Positions 42,823 through 50,823 of a DNA stretch of 64,000 nt are shown one piece after another. Both the position numbers and the translations under genes were made by a program. How positions within the stretch are numbered: position 1 is the first letter of the stretch; the number at the start of each line of letters is the position of its first letter. The notes beneath the pieces are model-generated. The model saw only the letters and a program-made list of their open reading frames with translations. It did not search any database and was not told where the DNA came from. The stretch is from NCBI GenBank assembly GCA_032027005.1, contig JAVSMW010000008.1, positions 141,855 to 205,854 of the forward strand, in the 5' to 3' direction. The stretch comes from JAVSMW01 sp032027005 (GTDB taxonomy: Bacteria; Bacillota; Thermincolia; Thermincolales; UBA2595).

Positions 42823-44005
42823 ACTACCTGATAAGAGGGGACATTTCGGAGAGTTTGGCGGCAAATTTGTGCCTGAATCTCTGATGCCTGCTCTGTTTGA
42901 ATTGGAAGCGGCTTATGCTGAAGCTAAAAATGACCAGGGATTTATGGATGAATTTGCCTATTACCTCAAACAGTATGTAGGCAGGCCATCCCTGTTATAT
43001 TATGCAGAAGGCCTGACCAGACACTGCGGCGGGGCTAAAATATATTTAAAGAGGGAAGACCTGAATCACACCGGGGCCCATAAGATCAATAACACGATCG
43101 GGCAGGTTCTCCTGGCCAAGCGGATGGGGAAGAAACGGGTCATTGCCGAAACCGGGGCCGGCCAGCACGGGGTGGCGACAGCTACTGCGGCTGCTTTGTT
43201 TGGCCTGGAATGTGTCGTTTTTATGGGTGAGGAAGATATCAGAAGACAGGAACTGAATGTTTTTCGGATGAAGCTTCTGGGGGCCAGGGTTGAACCGGTT
43301 TCCTCAGGCAGCAGGACCCTCAAAGATGCTATGAACGAGGCTCTCAGGGATTGGGTGACTAATGTCCGGACCACCTTTTATGTTATAGGATCAGCAGCCG
43401 GGCCGCACCCATACCCGATGATGGTCAGGGATTTTCAGAAGATGATCGGTGAAGAAACAAAGATTCAAGCAATAGAGCAGGCAGGCAAACTGCCTGATTG
43501 TATCATTGCCTGTGTTGGTGGAGGCAGTAATTCCATGGGCATTTTTTACCCCTTTCTCCAGGAGCGGTCAGTTAAGCTTTTTGGTGTTGAAGCCGCCGGA
43601 CACGGAGTGGACACTCAATTTCATGCGGCTACCCTGACCAAAGGTTCCAAAGGTGTGCTGCACGGTTCCCTGAGTTATGTGTTACAGGATGCAAACGGGC
43701 AGATTCTGGAGGCCCATTCGGTTTCGGCAGGTCTTGATTATCCCGGTGTCGGACCTGAGCACAGCTATTTAAAAGAATCGGGCCGGGTCGAGTACCACAG
43801 CATTACTGATACTGAGGCCTTAGAGGCCTTTCAGGTCCTTTGCCGGACAGAAGGTATAATTCCGGCCTTAGAAAGCTCCCATGCCTTAGCCTTCGGACTG
43901 AAAATAATTCCCCACATGAAGTCAGACCAGGTAGCTGTGATTAACCTGTCCGGACGGGGAGACAAAGATGTTCAGGCCGTTGCAGGCTTGCTGGAGGTGA
44001 AATAA
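42815..44005 (+). CDS. trpB: Tryptophan synthase beta chain (TrpB1)
   Basis: A 396-residue classical TrpB: GHFGEFGGKFVPESLMPAL, the PLP lysine in NHTGAHKINN, ETGAGQHGVATATAAA, CVGGGSNSMGIF and NLSGRGDKDV. It makes tryptophan from indole channelled by TrpA. The start lies inside the last codons of trpF after AAGGGGGAGAAAG. A second, TrpB2-type enzyme is at 5940. Confidence 0.96.
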   Translation: MHELPDKRGHFGEFGGKFVPESLMPALFELEAAYAEAKNDQGFMDEFAYYLKQYVGRPSLLYYAEGLTRHCGGAKIYLKREDLNHTGAHKINNTIGQVLLAKRMGKKRVIAETGAGQHGVATATAAALFGLECVVFMGEEDIRRQELNVFRMKLLGARVEPVSSGSRTLKDAMNEALRDWVTNVRTTFYVIGSAAGPHPYPMMVRDFQKMIGEETKIQAIEQAGKLPDCIIACVGGGSNSMGIFYPFLQERSVKLFGVEAAGHGVDTQFHAATLTKGSKGVLHGSLSYVLQDANGQILEAHSVSAGLDYPGVGPEHSYLKESGRVEYHSITDTEALEAFQVLCRTEGIIPALESSHALAFGLKIIPHMKSDQVAVINLSGRGDKDVQAVAGLLEVK

Positions 44006-44821
44006 ATGACCGGCAACCAAGGAAAAAACAGGATTACACAAAAATTTGCGCACCTGGCGGAGCGGGGCGAAAAAGCCTTGATTACATTTATTACTGCGGG
44101 TGACCCGGATTTAGAGACAACCAGGGAACTGGTCTTGACCTTAGAACAGGGTGGGGCCGACATTATTGAGCTTGGGGTACCCTATTCGGACCCATTAGCC
44201 GACGGCCCTGTTATTCAGATGGCATCTCAGCGGGCCCTGAAATCAGGAACTAACCTTTCTAAGATTTTTCAAACCGTAGCCGATCTCCGAAACCAAACGC
44301 AAATTCCCATAATTCTAATGACATATTATAATCCACTAATGCGCTACGGACTGGCAAAAGTGGCTGATGATGCTGCCAAAACAGGTGTTGACGGATTTAT
44401 CGTACCTGACCTGCCGATGGAAGAAGCAGCCGAATTTTCCGGTTTGCTGACTGCACAAGGTGTACACCTGATTCCCTTGGTAGCACCGACCAGTGGGGCG
44501 GCAAGAATCAGGGCAATCGCCGGATCGGGTGATGGTTTCATATATTGCGTTTCCCAATTGGGAGTGACTGGGGTCAGAACGGAAATTCCGGAAAACATCA
44601 GGGAATTTATGGAGATAGTCAGGACTGCAACAGATAAGCCTCTGGCAGTCGGTTTTGGGATATCCACACCGGAGCAGGCGGCGGCTATTTCGGAGTATTG
44701 TGATGCTGTTATAGTTGGCAGTGCTTTAGTGAAAACTATTGGTGAAAAGGGTAAAACAAAAGAAATGACAGAGGCCGCGCTGCAAATGACAGGGGAGCTT
44801 AAAAAACCCCTCAGGGCCTAA
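44006..44821 (+). CDS. trpA: Tryptophan synthase alpha chain
   Basis: A 271-residue TIM barrel: FITAGDPDLETT, IIELGVPYSDPLADGPVIQ with catalytic Glu and Asp, LMTYYNPLMRYG, DGFIVPDLPMEEA and VGFGISTPEQA. It cleaves indoleglycerol phosphate. The ATG directly follows the trpB stop. Confidence 0.96.
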   Translation: MTGNQGKNRITQKFAHLAERGEKALITFITAGDPDLETTRELVLTLEQGGADIIELGVPYSDPLADGPVIQMASQRALKSGTNLSKIFQTVADLRNQTQIPIILMTYYNPLMRYGLAKVADDAAKTGVDGFIVPDLPMEEAAEFSGLLTAQGVHLIPLVAPTSGAARIRAIAGSGDGFIYCVSQLGVTGVRTEIPENIREFMEIVRTATDKPLAVGFGISTPEQAAAISEYCDAVIVGSALVKTIGEKGKTKEMTEAALQMTGELKKPLRA

Positions 44822-44856
44822 GTTGAAATCCATTGTTCTCCGGGGAGGCATTTAAA

Positions 44857-45711
44857 ATGGGATACAAGCTGGTAAGCAGAAAAGAGAAATCCGAAGATAC
44901 ATTTATCAGTGTAGGTTCGGCAGTTATCGGCGGAAATCTGCTGACAATGATTGCCGGACCGTGTGCTATCGAAAACAGGGAACAATATTTACAGGCGGCT
45001 GTCCAGTTGAAAAATATAGGTGTCCAGATGTTAAGGGGCGGAGCTTTTAAACCAAGGACTTCACCTTATGCCTTTCAGGGTTTGGCGGAAGATGGTTTGG
45101 AGATATTGGCAGAAGCCCATAGACATACGGGTTTACCTGTAGTTACAGAAGTAATGGACACCAGGGATGTGGAAACTGTAGCTAAATATGCTGATGTTTT
45201 GCAGGTGGGCAGCCGGAATATGCAAAACTTCGCCCTCTTAAAAGAAGTGGGGCGTGTGCAAAAACCAGTTTTGTTAAAACGAGGCCTGGCTGCCACCATT
45301 GAAGAATGGTTGATGGCCGCGGAATACATTATGGCAGAGGGCAATTCACAGATTATCATGTGTGAGCGGGGAATTCGGACTTTCGAGACCCATACCAGAA
45401 ATACCCTGGATGTCAGTGCTATTCCGGCCATAAAACAATTGTCACATCTGCCGATAATAGCAGATCCCAGCCATGCCGCCGGTAAATGGAACATGGTTGC
45501 CCCGCTGGCCAAAGCAGCAGTAGCGGCAGGGGCTGACGGGCTATTGATTGAAGTCCACCCCTGCCCGGATGAAGCCATGTGTGACGGCGGCCAGTCTTTG
45601 ACTATACGAAACTTCTCTGAATTGATGAGAGAAATTGCTGCTATTGCTCAGGCTGTCGGCAAACAGTGCCAACTTAATGACAAGCATCTTGTCAAAAAAA
45701 GTGCAATGTGA
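44857..45711 (+). CDS. aroF: DAHP synthase, trp operon copy without N-terminal regulatory domain
   Basis: A 284-residue type I-beta DAHP synthase: GPCAIENREQ, MLRGGAFKPRTSPYAFQGL, EVMDTRDVE, VGSRNMQNF, LKRGLAATIEEWL, CERGIRTFET, DPSHAAGKW and EVHPCPDEAMCDG. It condenses PEP and erythrose-4-phosphate, the first shikimate-pathway step. Only about 35 residues precede the barrel, so the ferredoxin-like regulatory domain of its paralogue is absent. It is the last gene before the operon terminator, so it should follow tryptophan control. Confidence 0.92.
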   Translation: MGYKLVSRKEKSEDTFISVGSAVIGGNLLTMIAGPCAIENREQYLQAAVQLKNIGVQMLRGGAFKPRTSPYAFQGLAEDGLEILAEAHRHTGLPVVTEVMDTRDVETVAKYADVLQVGSRNMQNFALLKEVGRVQKPVLLKRGLAATIEEWLMAAEYIMAEGNSQIIMCERGIRTFETHTRNTLDVSAIPAIKQLSHLPIIADPSHAAGKWNMVAPLAKAAVAAGADGLLIEVHPCPDEAMCDGGQSLTIRNFSELMREIAAIAQAVGKQCQLNDKHLVKKSAM

Positions 45712-45908
45712 TACGATATTTTATGCAGGATGGTTTAGGTTACCGGTTTTTGCAGGATGGTAGGAAGTCGCAGGACAGTTTATTTATTATGAAGCCGGCC
45801 GCAGTTCTAAGGTGCCGATGGCACCAGGAACACAGTGTGACCGGCGGCAGGACGGCAGGAAGGAGGTTTAGAATTTACCAGGCACTCCTTTATTAGGAGT
45901 GCTTTTTT
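45712..45908 (+). terminator. Intergenic region with GCAGGA repeats and terminator
   Basis: GCAGGATGGT occurs twice and GCAGGAC- or GGCAGGA-like variants three more times between 45723 and 45860. The terminator proper is at 45882-45908 (GCACTCC/GGAGTGC, six T) and separates the trp-aroF unit from the next operon. Confidence 0.8.
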
Positions 45909-46016
45909 ATATTATTTTTATGTAAAACAGCAATACTATTTATTGTCAGGACAAAGACATCAGATAACCTAAAACTTTGAAAATTTCTGCAAAGTATTTA
46001 TTTTGGAGGTAATATA

Positions 46017-47027
46017 ATGATTGTTGTAATGAGTAACGGAGCGAGTAAACAAGAGGTTAATCATGTGCTGGAAAGGCTGGAGAAACTCGGCTTTCAGATT
46101 CACTTGTCAGAAGGTGTGGAGAGAACTATCATCGGAGCTATCGGGGATAAAACCATCCTAAATGAAGTGGCCCTGGAAGCCATGCCCGGAGTAGAAAAAG
46201 TGGTGCCTATACTGCAGCCATATAAATTGGTCAGCCGCGAGTTTAAAAAACATTCTGTAGTTAAGGTTGGTGACCTGGAATTTGGCGGTAAAGACCTGCA
46301 CGTAATGGCCGGACCCTGTGCCGTGGAGAGTCTGGAACAATTGCTGGAAACAGCTGAGCAGGTAGTTAAGTCCGGAGCAACTATTCTAAGGGGCGGGGCT
46401 TTCAAACCCCGCACATCACCTTATGCTTTTCAGGGGTTGGAAGAAGAAGGCCTGAAAATGCTGGCTGAAGCCAGGGAAAAAACAGGCCTGAAAATTGTAA
46501 CAGAGGTTGTGGATCCGCGGAATGTGGAACTGGTGGCCCGCTACTCAGATATTCTGCAAATCGGGGCCAGGAATATGCAGAATTTCCTTTTATTAAAAGA
46601 AGTGGCCGGTATTGACAAGCCTGTTGTGTTGAAAAGAGGGGCATCTGCCACAGTGGAAGAATGGCTGATGGCAGCCGAATACCTGATGGCCGGCGGTAAT
46701 TACAATGTAATTTTATGTGAGCGGGGTATCCGTACCTTTGAAACCTACCTGAGAAATACTCTGGATCTTAGTGCTGTTCCGGTAGCTAAGAGTCTGTCAC
46801 ATCTCCCGGTAATAGTTGATCCCAGCCACGCCACAGGCAAGTGGAAATACGTCAAGCCGATGGCTATGGCGGCAATTGCGGCGGGAGCAGACGGTCTCCT
46901 CATAGAAGTTCATCCCAACCCGGCCCAGGCTTTATGTGACGGTCCCCAGTCCCTGACCCCGGAAAACTTTGATGACCTGATGACAGATATTAGAAAGATG
47001 GCTGCTATCATGGATAGGAGTGTCTAG
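46017..47027 (+). CDS. aroF: DAHP synthase with N-terminal ferredoxin-like regulatory domain
   Basis: A 336-residue paralogue of the gene at 44857. Residues 1-70 form a ferredoxin-like (FL/ACT-type) domain (IVVMSNGASKQEVNHVLERL) that gives feedback control in related enzymes. The barrel follows from about 85 (MAGPCAVESLEQ, RGGAFKPRTSPYAFQGL, KRGASATVEEWL, DPSHATGKWK). The ATG at 46017 follows TTGGAGG. It opens an operon with tyrA and aroA. Confidence 0.93.
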   Translation: MIVVMSNGASKQEVNHVLERLEKLGFQIHLSEGVERTIIGAIGDKTILNEVALEAMPGVEKVVPILQPYKLVSREFKKHSVVKVGDLEFGGKDLHVMAGPCAVESLEQLLETAEQVVKSGATILRGGAFKPRTSPYAFQGLEEEGLKMLAEAREKTGLKIVTEVVDPRNVELVARYSDILQIGARNMQNFLLLKEVAGIDKPVVLKRGASATVEEWLMAAEYLMAGGNYNVILCERGIRTFETYLRNTLDLSAVPVAKSLSHLPVIVDPSHATGKWKYVKPMAMAAIAAGADGLLIEVHPNPAQALCDGPQSLTPENFDDLMTDIRKMAAIMDRSV

Positions 47028-47054
47028 AGTAAAGTAAATTGGGAGAAGATGCAG

Positions 47055-48161
47055 ATGAAACCTTTGTTTGATAAGGTTACTATAATCGGAGTAGGCCTCA
47101 TCGGTGGCTCCATGGGTTTGGCCTTGCGCGGGTGGAGCCTGGCCAATCAGGTGACCGGAGTGGATATTGACCAGGCTAATCTGGAACTGGCTCTGGAACT
47201 CGAAGCAGTTCACAGGATTAGTCTAAACATTCTGGAAGCCGTTGCCGATGCAGATCTGGTGGTAATGGCAACTCCAGTTGGCCTGACTCCGGATCTGGTT
47301 GCCCTGATTGCCCCTCATCTCCAAAAGGGGTGTATTGTTACTGATGTTGGCAGTACTAAAGCCGATGTTGTGACTAAGGTTGAACAGCTGATGCCTCCTG
47401 GGACATGCTTTATTGGCGGCCATCCGATGACAGGAGCGGAAACTGCCGGAGTTCAGGGGGCTGACAGGTATCTGTTTGAAAACGCTGTTTACATATTAAC
47501 TCCTTCAAAGAAAACGGATATGAAGGCTCTGACAAAAATCAAAGGCCTAATTAATGGTTTGGGGGCCAGGTGTATTGAACTGGACCCACAGGAACACGAT
47601 ATCATGGTGGCGGCAGTGAGCCACTTGCCCCATCTGGTGGCTACAGCCCTGGTTAATACAGCTTCAGAACTGGATCAAGAGCATCACGGGCTGTTAATGT
47701 TAGCCGCCGGTGGGTTTAGAGATACCACCAGAATTGCTTCAGGGAACCCTTTAATGTGGAAAGACATCTGTCTGACCAATAAGGAAAGTATTTTGATGGT
47801 TCTTGATAAGTTTGCCGCAACCCTGGAACGGGCCAGGGCATTGGTGGAAGAATGCGATGACCTGGGACTGAAAGATGAATTTGCACAAGCCAGGGAATTG
47901 CGTAAAAATATTCCTGCAAAAATCAAGGGTTATCTGCCCCAGACTTTTGAAATAGTAGTTACAGTCCCCGACAAGCCGGGAATTATTGGGAATCTCGCAT
48001 TCCTTCTGGGGAATGAAGGAATTAATATTAATGACATCGAAATACTCAGGGTCAGAGAAGGTGAAGGGGGAACTATCCGCCTGGCTTTTGGCAGTGAAGA
48101 AAACCAGGCCAGGGCTGTCGATACCCTGCGTCAAAATGGAATAACTGTAAAAAAGCGATAA
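47055..48161 (+). CDS. tyrA: Prephenate dehydrogenase with ACT domain
   Basis: A 368-residue NAD-dependent enzyme: IIGVGLIGGSMGLALRGW is the Rossmann motif, VGSTKADVV, GGHPMTGAETAGV with the active-site His, and AVSHLPHLVATAL. Residues about 298-365 are an ACT domain (FEIVVTVPDKPGIIGNLAFLL), which usually senses tyrosine. It converts prephenate to hydroxyphenylpyruvate. The last codons lie in a 17-bp tandem repeat. Confidence 0.92.
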   Translation: MKPLFDKVTIIGVGLIGGSMGLALRGWSLANQVTGVDIDQANLELALELEAVHRISLNILEAVADADLVVMATPVGLTPDLVALIAPHLQKGCIVTDVGSTKADVVTKVEQLMPPGTCFIGGHPMTGAETAGVQGADRYLFENAVYILTPSKKTDMKALTKIKGLINGLGARCIELDPQEHDIMVAAVSHLPHLVATALVNTASELDQEHHGLLMLAAGGFRDTTRIASGNPLMWKDICLTNKESILMVLDKFAATLERARALVEECDDLGLKDEFAQARELRKNIPAKIKGYLPQTFEIVVTVPDKPGIIGNLAFLLGNEGININDIEILRVREGEGGTIRLAFGSEENQARAVDTLRQNGITVKKR

Positions 48162-48249
48162 CTGTAAAAAAGCGATAACTGTAAAGAAGCGATAATTGTA
48201 AAGAAGCGATAATTGTAAAGAAGCGATAATTGTAAAGAAGCGATAACTG
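48141..48249 (+). repeat. 17-bp tandem repeat at the tyrA stop codon
   Basis: Six full copies of ATAACTGTAAAAAAGCG (later copies ATAATTGTAAAGAAGCG) plus a partial one begin inside the last codons of tyrA and fill the tyrA-aroA gap. The stop codon TAA is formed at the second unit. The array pushes aroA 130 nt away. Confidence 0.92.
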
Positions 48250-48291
48250 CTGAGGAAAAACCAACAAACTTTGACCTGATGAGGTGAAGCA

Positions 48292-49578
48292 GTGGACTTA
48301 AAAATTCTTAATGCCAAAAAATTATGCGGTCAGCTTGAAGTACCAGGTGACAAGTCTATCTCCCACCGGGCGGTTATGTTAGGGTCACTAGCCGGCGGGA
48401 TTACCAGAGTAAAACATTTTTTAATGGGTGCCGATTGTTTAAGTACCATTGAATGTTTTAGGGCTATGGGGGCTGAATTTACCCAGGAGTCTCCTGATAC
48501 TATTGTAGTTAAGGGAAAAGGACTACATGGCCTGGATGAGCCCCAGGATGTCCTTAATGTTGGCAATTCGGGTACTACCATCAGGTTGATGTCCGGGATT
48601 TTGGCCGGCCAGAAGTTTTTCTCAACAGTGACCGGTGACGCATCTATCAGAAAAAGACCTATGGGGCGCGTAGCAGAGCCCCTCAGACAAATGGGTGCCC
48701 GGATTTGGGGCAGGAACAAGGGCAGTTTGGCCCCACTGGCAATCCAGGGAGGAGAACTTAGTCCGATAAATTTTGCTTCCCCGGTGGCCAGTGCCCAGGT
48801 TAAGTCCTCTATCCTGCTGGCCGGTCTTTATGCCAACGGACAGACAATTGTAAGTGAACCCCAAAAATCAAGGGATCATTCTGAAAGGATGCTGGCATAC
48901 CTAGGGGCCGATCTTGAGGTTGCCGATCTGGCTGTAAAAATTACCGGTAATCCGCAGTTAGAAGGGCGGGAAGTGTTTGTACCGGGAGATATTTCATCAG
49001 CAGCCTATTTTATGGTGGCCGCTGCGGTAACTCCCGGTGCTGATATCAGAATTAACCGGGTTGGGATCAATCCGACCAGGACAGGAATCATTGATGTTCT
49101 GCGTAAAATGGGTGCCACCATACAGATTCTGAATGAACAATTATTAAATGAAGAACCTGTTGGAGACATCTTAGTCAAGGGTGGGGAACTGCGAGGAATA
49201 GTTATTGACGGGGAGATAATTCCCAGATTGATTGATGAAATACCTGTGATTACAGTAGCCGCGGCCATGGCCCAGGGTGAAACTCTGATTCGCGATGCCG
49301 GCGAACTGAAAGTTAAAGAAACCAACCGAATCGCGACAGTAATAAGTGAATTTAACAAAATGGGAGCAGAAATTGAGGAGCTACCCGATGGAATGAGGAT
49401 AAAAGGCGCAACCACTTTTAAAGGTGCCGTGTGTGACAGCCACGGAGACCACCGGATAGCCATGTCGCTTGCTGTTGCCGGTCTTCTGGCTAAAGAGGGG
49501 ACCATGATCCGGGATGCCGAATGTATAGATGTCTCTTTCCCCGGGTTCGAGAGACTACTGCTGGAGATTACCCAGTAA
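48292..49578 (+). CDS. aroA: 5-enolpyruvylshikimate-3-phosphate synthase
   Basis: A 428-residue EPSP synthase: VPGDKSISHRAVMLGSLA, NVGNSGTTIRLMSGIL, GDASIRKRPMGRVAEPL, PQKSRDHSERML, VPGDISSAAYF, LIDEIPVI and DSHGDHRIAMSLAVAG. SGTTIRLMSG with Gly rather than the NAGTAMRP motif places it in the class II (glyphosate-tolerant) branch. The GTG start follows GAGGTGAAG. Confidence 0.94.
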   Translation: MDLKILNAKKLCGQLEVPGDKSISHRAVMLGSLAGGITRVKHFLMGADCLSTIECFRAMGAEFTQESPDTIVVKGKGLHGLDEPQDVLNVGNSGTTIRLMSGILAGQKFFSTVTGDASIRKRPMGRVAEPLRQMGARIWGRNKGSLAPLAIQGGELSPINFASPVASAQVKSSILLAGLYANGQTIVSEPQKSRDHSERMLAYLGADLEVADLAVKITGNPQLEGREVFVPGDISSAAYFMVAAAVTPGADIRINRVGINPTRTGIIDVLRKMGATIQILNEQLLNEEPVGDILVKGGELRGIVIDGEIIPRLIDEIPVITVAAAMAQGETLIRDAGELKVKETNRIATVISEFNKMGAEIEELPDGMRIKGATTFKGAVCDSHGDHRIAMSLAVAGLLAKEGTMIRDAECIDVSFPGFERLLLEITQ

Positions 49579-49602
49579 ATACAGATTTGAAGTACAAAAT
49601 GG

Positions 49603-49653
49603 CATTAGTTTTCGGGACTTTTAAAACACCTGAAAAGCTAATGTTCTTTTTTT
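49603..49653 (+). terminator. Intrinsic terminator after aroA
   Basis: CATTAGTTTTC pairs with GAAAAGCTAATG (one bulge) and is followed by TTCTTTTTTT. Confidence 0.65.
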
Positions 49654-49667
49654 GAAAAAAATAAAAA

Positions 49668-49854
49668 ACACCACAGAGGACACAGAGGCACAGAGTCCGA
49701 TAGATAGATCATCATATAAATTTATCCGAATACTACTTACCAACGAATTACATATTAAATTATTGTAGTTAGGAAAACTAATAAAAGTATTATTAGAACT
49801 AATACTATCCGTTACGGCTGCGAGTCTCTGTGCCTTTGTGTACTCTGTGGTATG
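49668..49854. repeat. Long inverted pair of CACAGAG-type repeats
   Basis: ACACCACAGAGGACACAGAGGC (from 49668) and the opposite-strand copy ending near 49854 form near-perfect inverted arms of about 30 bp separated by roughly 125 nt of A+T-rich DNA. They belong to the dispersed CGCAGAG family. No gene is seen from 49579 to 50030. Confidence 0.7.
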
Positions 49855-50030
49855 TAATTTCTTTTAAAATTAAATACATATCTAAATATGCCTTTTCATA
49901 AGAGAGTTATTTTTAAGACTTAGAGGTACAATAAGGGAAAATATCTTTTCGAGACAAGGAAAAACTGGCTTTATGTCGAAATGAAATATCTATGTTTTTG
50001 CATGACTTAAAGATTAGGAGTGATTGGTCT

Positions 50031-50714
50031 GTGCTAAACGGCAAGAAATTAGTGGTAGCCATCGACGGACCTGCAGGTGCAGGCAAAAGTACAGTAGCCC
50101 GGCAGGTATCCAAGGAAATAGGCTATATATACATAGATACCGGAGCAATGTACCGTGCTCTGACTTTAAAGGCATTAAGACTAGGTATACCTATGGATGA
50201 TGAAACAGCTCTGGCCAAACTGACAACTGAGACAGATATAAAGTTGACTTATCAAGATCACACCCAGTTAATAATTATGGATGGAGAAAATGTCAGTCAG
50301 GAAATCCGGACTCCTTTTGTCACGCAAAACGTATCTTATGTAGCTAAAGTTGCCGGGGTCAGGATTGAAATGGTCAGACTGCAGAGAGACTTGGCCAAGG
50401 GCGGCGGCGTGGTTATGGATGGCAGAGATATCGGCTCATATGTTTTACCTGATGCGGAGTGTAAGATATTTCTGACAGCTTCCCCGGCCGAGAGGGCCAG
50501 GCGGAGGGCTAAAGACTTGATAGCCGCCGGATTTGAGGTTAACCTGACCCAGCTCGAAAAAGAAATTGCAGCCAGGGATGAAATTGACAGCACTCGCGAA
50601 ATGGCTCCTTTAATTAAGGCTGAAGATGCTATTATGGTTGACACTTCAGACATGACTTTTTCTGAGGTGGTAGAGAAAATTAAAGATTGTGTACAAAAAC
50701 AAGTTGCAAAATAG
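50031..50714 (+). CDS. cmk: Cytidylate kinase
   Basis: A 227-residue NMP kinase: VVAIDGPAGAGKSTVARQV is the P-loop, YIDTGAMYRALTLKAL, VVMDGRDIGSYVLPDA and RARRRAKDL follow. It phosphorylates CMP and dCMP. GTG at 50031 lies 8 nt after TTAGGAGTG. Confidence 0.93.
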   Translation: MLNGKKLVVAIDGPAGAGKSTVARQVSKEIGYIYIDTGAMYRALTLKALRLGIPMDDETALAKLTTETDIKLTYQDHTQLIIMDGENVSQEIRTPFVTQNVSYVAKVAGVRIEMVRLQRDLAKGGGVVMDGRDIGSYVLPDAECKIFLTASPAERARRRAKDLIAAGFEVNLTQLEKEIAARDEIDSTREMAPLIKAEDAIMVDTSDMTFSEVVEKIKDCVQKQVAK

Positions 50715-50729
50715 AAATTGGAGGATTTT

Positions 50730-50780
50730 ATGTTTTTATCTAGAACTAAAAATACGAAAAGCATAATTTTCTTTACATAG
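50730..50780 (+). CDS. Short open frame between cmk and ispH, possible plsC remnant
   Basis: TTGGAGG sits 6 nt before an ATG that opens only 16 codons. In many Firmicutes plsC occupies this gap between cmk and ispH. The good ribosome site with almost no frame suggests a deleted gene or a leader peptide. There is no homology to judge by. Confidence 0.25.
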   Translation: MFLSRTKNTKSIIFFT

Positions 50781-50823
50781 TCAATCTTATTAAGACAACC
50801 TTACTTATACTCGAGGTGATCTG

